Both the position numbers and the translations under genes were made by a program. Below, one piece after another: positions 33,557-44,200 of a stretch of DNA of 64,000 nucleotides. The stretch lies in contig QJPP01004080.1 of NCBI GenBank assembly GCA_003996215.1, forward strand, positions 62,001 through 126,000, read 5' to 3'. The stretch is from Jaltomata sinuosa (Eukaryota > Streptophyta > Magnoliopsida > Solanales > Solanaceae). The notes beneath the pieces are model-generated. The model was not told the origin of the DNA. It worked only from the letters and a program-made list of their open reading frames with translations, and searched no databases. How positions within the stretch are numbered: position 1 is the first letter of the stretch; every line of letters starts with the position of its first letter.

Positions 33557-34735
33557 CGTGATTGCTGAAATGAACACTAAAATTTCATTTTTAAAACAAT
33601 TTGTTGGTTGACGGCCCGTAGATCAAAACCACGGTCCGTAGATTGACCCGTGGTTTGTCAAAGATCAACTTTTCTTTCCTAAATTACACGAGTGACTTGA
33701 CGGGTCATTATTTTAAACGACGGACCATCCTGTAACTCATGGAATGGAGTTCCAGTAGACTCTCAAAAGTGATTTCTAAAATCACGGATCAAATGACGGT
33801 CCGTCATTCACTTTGACGGTCCGTACACCGACCCATAATCCCTGAAGCCGAGTCATTTCATCTGTTTTTCCAAGCTTGAGTCCAGGGGTATTTTTATAAT
33901 TTTCCACTCTTTTAACTCATATACTAGGTCATTTTAAGTCTATTCAGAAGGGTTTTAATTCCCACTTGGAATAAGTTATCTCCCATTCTTCATAACAAGT
34001 TTCAAGAGAAGAAAAAAGAGTTTCATCCTCTCAAGCTTCAAGTTAGGGTTTCAAGCTCCATAGCAAGGGATCCACTCAAAGTATCCAAGCTCCAAGTCAA
34101 GTCTCCTAAGTCTTTTCCATTGAAGTGGGTTATCTTCACCTAAGGTATGTGGGTATTCAATAAGGGAATCCTTCACCCTTATGCCCAAGACCCCAATCTT
34201 CTAAATTGAACTTACAGATTTCTAAACTAGGGTTCTTACTCAATTCTTATGGGTCCTTCTAAAAATGTTTCCTCATGATTCTTCTATGGATTTTAACTCT
34301 AAATTGCATGATTTTGCATGAGTTTTTATGAGTGGTTTCTTATTCATGATTTTATGACCAATTCTTATTTTGAGTTATGAAGTTATGAAATTAGGGTTTT
34401 GATCTAAAATTTGGGGAAAGTTTATGAAATCAGTTTCTATGTTTAAATTCATGGTTTCCTCTTGACTACTCATGATTTGATTATGATTCTCTCATTGGTT
34501 TTGAAAGCCCAAGCATGAAAGTTGATTTCTAGCATGAACCCATGAAATTGCATGTTTCCAAGAGAAATTTGGCATGATTAGATATCATGGCCTATATGTA
34601 TTTATGAAATTACATGCAAAAGTCTTCAAGTATGATTATGAAAGAAAAGTATATTTTAAGCTATGGCTAAGCTAAGTCTTCAGATTATGAAATTGAATTG
34701 CATGGCATCAGATATGTCTTTTTGTTTTTCAAACA

Positions 34736-34850
34736 GTTTTGGACATCATATATGTCCCAATGTTTTATGAAAGTTTTGGACATCAGAATGTCCCTATGTT
34801 TTATGAAAGTTTTGGACATCAGATATGTATCTATGGTTATGAAAGGTTTG
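34736..34850 (+). repeat. 37-bp x 3 tandem repeat in the 5' LTR
   Basis: Units of the form GTTTTGGACATCAGATATGT followed by CCCTATGTTTTATGAAA start at 34736, 34773 and 34809. The 3' LTR has matching units at 40186, 40223 and 40260. Confidence 0.9.
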
Positions 34851-35882
34851 GCATCTAGACATGTCTACCTAAGCTAAGTGAACTGTATGGAATCAAATAT
34901 ACCCTTATGATTTTCAAGCAAATTTGGCATCAGATATGCCCAATATTATATGAGCTATATGTATATTTTGGGAGTAGTATTAGCACTGAGTTGGACAGGG
35001 TGAGAGTACCCAAAAAGGTCCCAGAACTACGTGCCCCGTAGGTATTAAGTCCCCTCTGTTGGGCATCAGTATTTAGTGATCACGTCAAAGTAATGACTTT
35101 ATACCCTGGCAAGGTATATTGGGTCCTTTTGATAGGGCGGATACATCGGATTCCATGTAGGTCACATGGTCTATGTTGGTTAGAGAACCTCCCACAGAAA
35201 CAATTTATGCTTTAAAAATGTATTAACTCTTTGCTTTCAGATTTCTGACTTACTACTTATGATTATGTTTTTAGCTTATGATATTGCATTAAGTCATTAC
35301 ATTACAGATTTTACTATTACCACATGATTTCAGCTTCAAGGATAATTTAAGCATGTTTTACCACAAATTATGCATGATCTCAGTTTTAAACAGGCTTTCA
35401 AGTATATTTTATCATGACCTATGTATATCCCACGTACTTAGTACATTCCATAGTACTAACGCATACTGCGTTGCATCATTTGATGATGCAGATTCAGGTG
35501 TCCCTTCACAGCTTCATGGCTAGAGTTCCTGGCCACTCATGCCCATCTTTGGTGAGTCCTCATAGTGCGAGGACTAGTTATGCTTTTCCTTATGTTAGCT
35601 TTACTTCTATACTACGAGTTAGCTAGGGCCTTGTCCTAGCAACTCTTTATGTTATGACTAGAGGCTTCCAGACATAGTTGATATTCGAATTCCCTTTTTG
35701 GATATTGTATGTTATGGGGCCCTTAGACCCTTTATTGATGTTTCCTTGATGGGATTTTCGTATTATGCTTCTACTTACCTTTTGTTATGCTTGAGAATGC
35801 TATGACCAAGGGTTACCTTAGGATTCTTGTGGTCCCAAGTCCCGTGTTATGTCTAGGGGGTAACCTCGGTGAGTGACAAACT

Positions 35883-35895
35883 TGGTATCAGAGCC
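35883..35895 (+). other. primer binding site (initiator tRNA-Met)
   Basis: TGGTATCAGAGCC lies four bases after the 5' LTR end, the standard position for priming first-strand synthesis. Confidence 0.9.
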
Positions 35896-36089
35896 TTAGG
35901 TTTAAGATTCCTAGGATGTCTGAAATCCGCATCGAGTAGAATCTCTTTCATGGGTATGAAGCGCGCCACACTTATGAGGGGGAGGCTATGAGATGTTGTA
36001 GGAAAAACTTCACTTTTTCATGTTCACTATCATGCGATAGAGTTTGACTCTACTTACCCTTCTAATTTGTTCCTTACACATTCCATATA

Positions 36090-36647
36090 ATGTCTCCGCT
36101 AAGAAACCCCACGAGGAATTCTAATCCAACCACTCCAAATCATGAGGTTACGAATGCAGAATTTCGTGAAGCCATCTGTATATTGGCTCAAGCCATGACA
36201 ACTCAGTTGAATGAGAAAGAGAAACTAAAGAAGAGGAAGAGGAAGAACAAGAAGACCAGAACACGGAACCAATCATCTTCTCAGCAGAGGTCATCCAGAC
36301 CAACCCCATCTTCAGTTAGCACACCTACCCTCGACTCTCAGTCTTGTCACCATAGGGCTCCGAAGACCTTGAGGTACCCTCGTTGTAGTAGTTGTGGTAA
36401 GTTTCATTTGGGTGAGTGCCTTGCGAGAAAGAAAGGGTGTTTTAAGTGTGGTCAGTTAGGCCATAGGATCAGGGATTGCCCCTCGTATAAGAGGAGCAAC
36501 CGTGATGTTCTGCTCCAAAACCAATTCCTTTCATTGCCTAGCCAATCAGGTCAGAGTATTCCTCCCGAAGTTGAATCAGGTACGTCACTAGATTTCCTTC
36601 CTTTATGCATCCATAGTCCCCGGACCCCTATCTGGTTTGGGTGGTGA
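36090..36647 (+). CDS. internally deleted gag protein with two zinc knuckles
   Basis: A 185-codon frame starts MSPLRNPTRNSNPTTPNHEV and continues TNAEFREAICILAQAMTTQL, the usual N-terminus of Tekay-type gag. After residue 45 it jumps into a lysine/arginine-rich stretch (46-60), so the capsid core (normally some 200 residues) is deleted. It then shows two zinc knuckles: C99-C102-H106-C110 (shortened spacing) and the canonical C117-C120-H125-C130 (CFKCGQLGHRIRDC). The protein could still bind nucleic acid but is unlikely to assemble particles. Whether it is translated is unknown. Confidence 0.7.
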   Translation: MSPLRNPTRNSNPTTPNHEVTNAEFREAICILAQAMTTQLNEKEKLKKRKRKNKKTRTRNQSSSQQRSSRPTPSSVSTPTLDSQSCHHRAPKTLRYPRCSSCGKFHLGECLARKKGCFKCGQLGHRIRDCPSYKRSNRDVLLQNQFLSLPSQSGQSIPPEVESGTSLDFLPLCIHSPRTPIWFGW

Positions 36648-38620
36648 GTTGTCTTAACTTAGAACAAAGTGAAGATAGAAGGGTTAAAGCCTAGACTTTT
36701 AGGCGAAGGAGAGTCTTCGACTATAGAAGGAAGTGGGTATTTGTGCTAGATTCTGGAGTAGTATATGTTCTGTTAGGGTAAAATAATCATAGTTCCTTTA
36801 AGATATGGGTGAGAGATTCATAGACTTAGAAGGGTAGCATGAATCTAAGGGGGAGATAGTGGGATGTAGAATCGAATCGGTCAGATTTTGGAGGCTCAGG
36901 TGGTGATGTCGTTGGGTGTTAGAACAAAGTTAGAAGGGGAGACAGAAGCTTATTTCCATCCTAGTGTCCTAAGTATACTCCCGCCATTATGATACCATTT
37001 TTTTTGCATGCGTTGGGTGTCAGCGCCATGGTTCTATTTCATTTTACGCACTCCATCAAGATTCACGCTCATATTCAGCTTCTAGAATGACAAGTGATTT
37101 CTTTGGACAATGACTCTACTCTTACTCTGCGAGTCTATGAATCCCAACTTTATTCCTCGAGGTCCGTTATGTATGCAAAATCATATATCACAGTATGCTC
37201 AGTTATGTTTGCTCAGTCAGTCTTCAGAATTACCTCAATGGCTAATCAAAGCATGTTATGCCATGTATATGCTCAGACCTGATTCTTGAAACGATTCACG
37301 CTTATGATTTCCTTATTCTAAAGCCCTTTGGATATTTGCCTTTGATGACGAGGGGTGGTGATACCCACTAACTCATGTCTTACGTGCCCAGTATGTGAAG
37401 TGCTCATGCCTATTGCGCTCAATTCCCCAAGCCTCACCTTGAGTGGCTTGATCACGCTAAGTGTAAGTTAAGATCAATCTGTAATCCTTCATTCGTGATG
37501 CTCCTTCTGCTGCTCTTTTCTTTCAATGGTTCTGGTTTATGATGTTATAAGTGTTAGGGGAGAAGTCCTTGTTGTAGCCTAGTTGGGAGGTAGCAGATTC
37601 CTGTTCCTTGTTAGTGTACTTGTTCCACCTTGACTTCTAGGTGTGGGTGAATTATGAGGTACGAATTATTCATGCAAATAGTTAGATGAGGAAGTTTAGT
37701 ATGTCCCTCTATTGAAGTTCTTGAATTTGCGATTCCTAGTTATGGTAGGAAAGAGGAGAGAAGTCTTAAATAGGGTAAGCTACGAAATCATAAGGTGACC
37801 ATAGTTATAAGCTTGAATATCGTGATGGGATACATGTGGATAATTGTTTTGCGCAACTAGTGACTCTTTGGTTGGGAGCCCTAGGTTAGTTGGTTATTGT
37901 GATAAGAGGGAATACTATCCTTAGAAGATGTTCTAGATGCAAGAGATCTGGTCGAGCTAGGTTTGAACATGAAGGATCCGATAGTTAGACTCATATCTTA
38001 GTACTTTTATGTGCGCTGTTGAGGTGGTTAGTTGCAAATGGTAGGAGTGGTATTCATAAGAGAATAGTTTCCCGTATATCTACTTCTCTCAGTTTGGTGT
38101 CCCTTTCGGTTAACTGTGAGTCCTAGAGTATGTTTGTTCTTTATGAGTTTTAGATGATTTCCTACTCTCATCCCAGACCAGTTATCATGCTGGATATCCA
38201 GTTCCTGTCCCATTAGCTGATCTTACGTTCCCAGCATGCATACGTGTCTCATGAAACCAGCTCAGTTTTTATTTCAATCAGAAGTTGGTTACCACGATAG
38301 TACTTCAGCTTTTAGAACTCAGTTGAAGGAACTACTTTGGAAGCAGAATCATCCATGAAGGCCAAGTACCCTCATCCTTTTCTTTTGATACAGTTTCAGC
38401 TTGAGGAAGTAGTTCCACCCTTAGTATGTCCCTCTGATTCTATTTCAGCAGTTTCTTTCATGATTCTAGCATGTATCCATGTTGTTCGGTGTTAGTTTTA
38501 TCATGTTTTAAGTAGAAAAGTTCAGTTTTCATGTTTACTCCTTGGTTTCGATGTTTTGATGTTTGGTTGGGATGTTATCTCTCTAGTTTCCCTTGCTTAG
38601 TCTTCATTCGAGGACGAATG
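36648..38620 (+). other. internal region of the gypsy element without recognisable pol
   Basis: About 2 kb with many stops in all frames. I see no protease, YxDD, integrase or chromodomain motif. It may be a deletion scar plus decayed 3' internal sequence. Confidence 0.6.
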
Positions 38621-38622
38621 AT

Positions 38623-38633
38623 CCCAAGGGGGG
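38623..38633 (+). other. polypurine tract
   Basis: AAGGGGGGA-type purine run just before the 3' LTR, preceded by ATTCGAGGACGAATG; it primes plus-strand synthesis in LTR elements. Confidence 0.8.
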
Positions 38634-38637
38634 ATAT

Positions 38638-41331
38638 TGTAACACCCCAGAAATCCTATGTTAATACCCGAACCTTTTTCCATGAGTCTAATGATCATTT
38701 CTCTAGTGTGGTGAATTCTTTGGATGCGAATCATGTTCATAAGAGACTCCTATAACCTAGATAAGTTGAAAGCACCTCAACCAAATGAGTTTTCCTATAA
38801 GACTAAACTAGGGTCAACTTCAAACAATAATTTCTCCTAAAAAATAAATAGTTAGGTGGCTTAGTACCCACCAAATTAAAGGTTTTTGAGTCTTCTTTCC
38901 AACGCCACCAACCTCTTATTAATCCGAGTCTAAAGTAAAAAGTTTTGGGCAGTTTACTGCAGTGCTGTCAGTGATGACGGATCGGACGACGGGTCCGTAC
39001 TTTGAACGACGGGTCCGTACTTTGAACCGTGATTGCTGAACTGAACACTAAAATTTTAGTTTTAAAACCACTGGTTGGTTGACGGCCCGTAGATCAAAAC
39101 CACGGTCCGTAGATTGACCCGTGGTTTGTCAAAGATCAGCTTTTCTTCCCTAAATTCCACGAGTGACTTGACGGGTCGTCATTTTAAATGATGGACCGTC
39201 CTGTAACTCATGGAATGGAGTTCCAGTAGACTCTCAAAAGTGATTTATAAAATCACGGATCAAATGACGGTCCATCATTCACTTTGACGGTCTATACACT
39301 GACCCGTAATTCGTGAAGCCGAGTCATTTCATCAGTTTATCCAAGCTTAAGTCCAGAGATATTTTTGTAATTTTTCACTCTTTTAACTCCTATACTAGGT
39401 CATTTTAAGCCTATTCAGAAGGGTTTTTATTCCCACTTGGCATAAGTTATCTCCCATTCTTCCAAATAAGTTTCAAGAGAAGAAAAAAGAGTTTCATCCT
39501 CTCAAGCTTCAAGTTAGAGTTTCAAGCTCCATAGCAAGGGATCCACTCAAAGTCTCCAAGATCCAAGTCAAGTCTCCTAAGTCTTTTCCATTGAAGTGGG
39601 TTATCTTCACCTAAGGTATGTGGGTATTCAATAAGGGATTCCTTCACCCTTCTAAATTAAACTTATGGATTTCTAACTAGGGTTCTTACTCAATTCTTAT
39701 TGGTCCTTCTAAAAATGTTTCCTCATGATTCTTCTATGGATTCTAACTCTAAATTGCATGATTTTTCATGAGTTTTTATGAGTGGTTTCTTATTCATGAT
39801 TTTAAGGCCAATTCTTATTTTGAGTTATGAAGTTATGAAATTAGGGTTTTGATCTATAATTTGGGGAAAGTTTATGAAATCAGTTTCTATGTTTAAATTC
39901 ATGGTTTCCTCTTGACTACTCATGATTTGATTATGATTCTCTCATTGGTTTTGAAAGCCCAAGCATGAAAGTTGATTTCTAGCATGAACCCATGAAATTT
40001 CATGTTTCCAAGAAAAAATTGGCATGATTAGATATCATGGCCTTTATATATTTATGAAATTACATGCAAAAGTCTTCAAGTATGATTATGAAAGAAAAGT
40101 ATGTTTTAAGCTATGGCTAAGCTAAGTCTTCAGATTATGAAATTGAATTGCGTGGCATCAAATATGTCTTTTTGCTTTTCAAACAGTTTTGGACATCAGA
40201 TATGTCCCTATGTTTTATGAAAGTTTTGGACATCAGATATGTCCCTATGTTTTATGAAAGTTTTGGACATCAGATATGTCCCTATGTTTATGAATGGTTT
40301 GGCATCTAGACATGTCTACCTAAGCTAAGTGAACTGAATGGTATCAGATATACCCTTATGCTTTTCAAGAAAACCTGGCATCAGATATGCCCAATATTAT
40401 ATGAGCTATATGTATGTTTTGGGAGTAGTATTAGCACCGAGTTGGACAGGGTGAGAGTACCCAAAAAGGTCCCAAAACTACGTGCCCCCATAGGTATTAA
40501 GTCCTCTCTGTTGGGCATCAGTATTTAGTGATCACGCCAAAGTAATGCCTTTATACCCTGGCAAGGTATATTGGGTCTTTTTGATGGGGCGGATACATCG
40601 GATTCCATGTAGCTCACATGGTTTATGTCGGTTAGAGAACCTCCCACAGAAACAGTTTTTGCTTTAAAAATGTATTAACTCTTTGCTTTCAGATTTCAGA
40701 CTTATTACTTATGATTATGTTTTTAGCTTATGATATTGCATTGAGTCATTACATTACAGATTTTACTATTACCACATGATTTCAGCTTCAAGGATAATTT
40801 AAGCATGTTATACCACAAATTATGCATGATCTCAGTTTTAAACAGGCTTTCAAGTATATTTTTATCATGACCTATGCATATCCCACGTACTTAGTACATT
40901 CCATAGTACTAACGCATATTGCTCTACATCCTTTGATGATGCAGATTCATGTGTCCCTTCACAACTTCGTGGCTAGAGTTCCTGGCCACTCACGCCCAGC
41001 TTTGGTGAGTCCTTATAGTGCGAGGACTAGTTATGCTTTTCCTTATGTTAGCTTTACTTCTATACTCCGAGTTAGCTAGGGTCTTGTCCTAGCAACTCTT
41101 TATGTTATGACTAGAGGTTTCCAGACATAGTTTGTATTCGAATTCCCTTTTTGGATATTGTATGTTATGGGGCCCTTAGACCCTTTATTGATGTTTCCTT
41201 GATGGGATTTTCGTATTATGCTTCCACTTACCTTTTGTTATGCTTGAGAATGCTATGACCTAGGGTTAGCTTAGTATTCTTGTGGTCCCAAGTTCCGTGT
41301 TACGTCTAGGGGGTAACCTCAGGGCGTGACA
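38638..41331 (+). repeat. 3' LTR (2694 bp)
   Basis: It begins TGTAACACCCC, ends ...GGGCGTGACA and is followed by AGAAA. It differs from the 5' LTR by small indels and scattered substitutions. Confidence 0.95.
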
Positions 41332-41336
41332 AGAAA
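41332..41336 (+). other. target-site duplication AGAAA, right copy
   Basis: Exact repeat of 33123-33127. Confidence 0.9.
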
Positions 41337-41890
41337 TATCTCCTCTTCACCAGTTATATTTTGATGTGGTCCACAAAATCATGATTCCTAGGAAGGAGCA
41401 GTATACAGAGGCAAACTATCTGGACTTGGCCCTAATGGAGCTCCTTGACACACTGAAGTCAAGATAGATTTGTCAAGTCTAATTATCAAGCACATGCAAT
41501 GGGTTCTTGTCAAGGATTAAAATGGGCATGCTCTTCATTATGGGTTTTGATTGGATCCTATCTTTGAAGGCTACTTTGTTCCTGTCCAAGTTTAGACATT
41601 CCAAACCACTAAGGACATACTTGTTCAAGTGATCCATGTTGCTCTACCTCCTTCAATGAAGAGTGTTGATACTCCATTGTAACGTTTGTAGAATGCCTTG
41701 GCTGAAAAGACTGCTGAATTAAAGGTTGCACAAGCCACTCATAAAAGGGAAAAAAGGCTCTTCAGGCTAGGAATGTAGCTCTACAAGCTGATATGGATTG
41801 AAAGAAGGATGAAAGTGCAAGCACCATTCGTTGTTTGACTCAAATGCTGCCACCTGTTCCACCTTTCTCTTCCGTTCCAACCTCTTAGTG
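41337..41890 (+). pseudogene. Sirevirus env-like frame, 3' part
   Basis: Immediately after the target duplication the plus strand is open for about 40 codons (including QLYFDVVHKIMIPRKEQYTE and LALMELLDTLKS) before a stop. After several stops there is a charged, coiled-coil-like piece near 41690-41750 (LAEKTAELKVAQATHKRE). Both continue the frame interrupted at 33127. The coiled-coil C-terminus agrees with descriptions of Sirevirus env-like proteins. Confidence 0.5.
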
Positions 41891-42049
41891 TACCTAGTTC
41901 CTTTCTACTCCTATCCAGTGCTCTTTTACCTTTTTACTCCGTTGTTTTGTCTTGTCTAGTACTAGCTTATGTTTTATGTAGCATATATTCCGGTTAATGA
42001 ATGAAATGGTTATTTTTTGCTCTTATGTATCATGTTCTCTCTCTTTTAA

Positions 42050-43252
42050 TGTATTATAAGTGGAAAATAGTGCAATTGACACATATTACTTCTATTTTGC
42101 AGGTTCCTGGGTTTTGGAAGTGTTCCGGAAGAATTTGGATGAAAACAAGTCAAAAGGGAAATATTCGGAGAAGCAAGTAGCTAGCAGCAGTACATGCCTT
42201 CGCAAATGCGGTGTCCTACATGCGTACGCAAAGACCAACTAAAGCAAAGCTCCGCTAACGCGACTCCTTGACCGCGTATGCGAAGGTCAACCAGACAAAG
42301 ACACTTCGCGTACGCGGCCGACCCTCCGCGTATGCGAAGAAGAAAAGCAGAGGCAGCTGGGGCAGTTTTGGAATTTCACATATTTGGAAACCCCAATCAA
42401 CATAAAAGTCTTCTCAGCCGATTGGGAACACATCTTTGGCTATTCTCACATCTTTTGGCAAGCTTGGAGGGCAAGTTCATCAACCAACACCATATGAGTG
42501 AAGATTTGGATGCTTTGTATTGTAAAATCTTATGCTCCATTCTTCAAACTCTCATTCTTAATTGCTATTTTATTGGTGTAATTGTTGAATTGAGATTTGG
42601 GTTTTGTGTTAGAGATAATACTTGTTTGGGTATTGAATTCATATATAGATTTTATTCTTGTTTGATTATTTGGGTCTATTGAATCCTCTACGCTTGAAAT
42701 TATAGTCAATGATTGCAAACATTGACTTAGCTTGCTAATTTGGGTTTCTTCTCGAGAGAGGCTCTCAAATTCGGGAAGATTCATTAGTGGAGATTTGGGG
42801 TTTCCACTCTAGCCCAAGGCTAGAGATAGTTTGGTTGCCGGAAACTCCTATCTAAGAGTTGGGGTTAGAGATTACCCAACTCACCCAAGTCATTTGGTTG
42901 GTTTATTGCTTACTCGTGGTGGTTTGAGAGAACACACGAGATATATGCTCGATTGGTCGAAAGACGGTTAGGCATACCTTCAACCAAGACTACCTAGGTG
43001 TAATCGGGTACAAGTCTTGTGAATTGAATTCCCATTCCCAATTCTCCCTTGTTATCCTTGCATGGCGAAAACAAGGTGAAAGCCATTGATCAATTTATCT
43101 TTTAGTTATTTTATTTTAACTTTAGTTTTAGGCTAAAACCCCCCTTATAAATATCTTTTTTCCCCTTTTTGTTAATTAAACTTCAGTAAGTTTCTTGGGT
43201 TATTTATTAGTTCGATCGCAACTACATTGTTCCCTGGGGTATGACCCCGACA
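42050..43252 (+). repeat. plus-oriented LTR-like segment, unassigned
   Basis: The composition resembles the U3-R-U5 part of a plant gypsy LTR. It has CG-rich GCGTACGCG motifs (42180-42340), a T-rich stretch (43080-43170) and an end GGGGTATGACCCCGACA near 43252. I see no PBS downstream and no partner LTR, so it may be a solo or truncated LTR between the copia and Athila elements. Confidence 0.35.
42304..42339. repeat. 14-bp-arm GC-rich hairpin
   Basis: The arms CTTCGCGTACGCGG (42304-42317) and CCGCGTATGCGAAG (42326-42339) pair with one mismatch around an 8-base loop. The 42170-42340 stretch has several related GCGTACGC/CGCGTATGCG palindromes. Confidence 0.9.
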
Positions 43253-43253
43253 C

Positions 43254-44200
43254 TCATTGAGAATTATAAATTTTATTTTGCTCTGACGATTGCCGTGACC
43301 TCCTACTTAGAGAGCATGATTTGAGCCTTATCAGCCACTGACATGAAACCCTCTCGAGTGTAATTATATGGAGCATCAGGCTATGAAGGGTGTGCAGTGG
43401 AGAGGCCTGGAACTGCGGCAAATGATGTGGAAGAAGTAGAATGTTCTGGGGGTGGTACTCCAGTGGGCTATGCAAGAACAATAACTGTCAGGTCACCTGA
43501 TGGCTCAGAAGTATGCTCTAACAGTGTGTCTGTCGATATGGATGAAGCTCGTACGACCCTAACAGCTGCCCAATTATCATCCTTTGTCTTAGAAATCTGG
43601 TAGTTGTCAGCAATTTATCAAACCCAGTGAAAAGAGAGATACTTGCATCCTGACATATCCTCGTGATGAGGCATGGGAATGGCATGGTGGTGCCCAATCT
43701 GGCTGCCCTCTCCCGTATCTCTAGTACAATCAGACGCCTAAAATTAATTGGGAACCGAGATAGGAGACTTGCTACTAATAATTTCCTATTCGTGGTCAGA
43801 GTATCATCATCTATTGTCGACATCAGCCCCATATGTACAAATTTCCACCAGAACTTCACTGCAAAGCTCAATGAACTCTTGTGATGGCAGGCACAACTTC
43901 CCACAACTATGGTGGCTCCTTGTCAGTAATCAATGATGCTAACTAGGCCTGCTCGAACTTCTGGTTACTGAGCGTATGAGTGTATTCAGGAGTAGTTGTT
44001 GGTGCAATATATTCAGGCCCAAAACAGAAGCAATTTATGGTTATTTCTGAAATGTCAATGTCTGTACCTTGGATGCACACCCTGTCTAGAGCTGGTAGTG
44101 ACTTTAGTGGTGTGTCCTTTGATACACTGCTCTATAAAGTGGAAAGGTATGTAGCATAAAACTCACGAACCAATATGGGGCAGTATTGACCTGGTGGGTC
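43254..44200 (-). pseudogene. Athila downstream frame with plant-transposon-protein domain
   Basis: The open part 43904-43518 contains KFWWKFVHMGLMSTIDDDTL, LVASLLSRFPINF, EIRERAARLGTTMPFPCLIT and RICQDASIS, the pattern of the 'putative plant transposon protein' domain (PF20167) present downstream of integrase in Athila-type elements. A serine/proline-rich tail follows in shifted frames to about 43254 (PPEHSTSSTSFAAVPGLST). Function is unknown; it has been called env-like by position. Stops interrupt both ends. Confidence 0.6.

Larger units (their letters stand above)
33128..35878 (+). repeat. 5' LTR (2751 bp)
   Basis: It begins TGTAAAACCCC and ends ...GTGAGTGACA. It is highly similar along its whole length to 38638-41331. 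Differences include four rather than two copies of a 20-bp unit (33477-33556) and about 20 extra bases near 34190. Confidence 0.95.
33128..41331 (+). mobile_element. complete non-autonomous Ty3/gypsy element (Tekay-like)
   Basis: The structure is complete: 5' LTR (33128-35878), tRNA-Met PBS, a shortened gag frame, about 2 kb without recognisable pol, a polypurine tract, 3' LTR (38638-41331) and an AGAAA duplication on both sides. LTRs make up about two thirds of its 8.2 kb. Protease, RT, RNase H and integrase are absent, so it depends on a relative for mobility. The gag start and the CATTCGAGGACGAATG motif before the polypurine tract are of the type seen in Solanaceae Tekay/Del chromoviruses. 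Confidence 0.9.
28487..41890 (+). mobile_element. Ty1/copia Sirevirus-type retrotransposon, 5' truncated and interrupted
   Basis: In the order integrase, reverse transcriptase, RNase H, then an extra env-like reading frame, this is a copia element of the Sirevirus (SIRE/Maximus) type. The 5' LTR, gag and protease are missing; similarity begins abruptly near 28487 in the GAG-pre-integrase region. A gypsy element (33123-41336 including target duplications) is inserted into the env-like frame. No 3' LTR was identified. Many stops and shifts make it inactive. Confidence 0.75.

Noticed and set aside
42278..42682. 134-codon open frame
   Set aside because: Lies in an LTR-like segment; hydrophobic composition from T-rich DNA and no similarity recognised.
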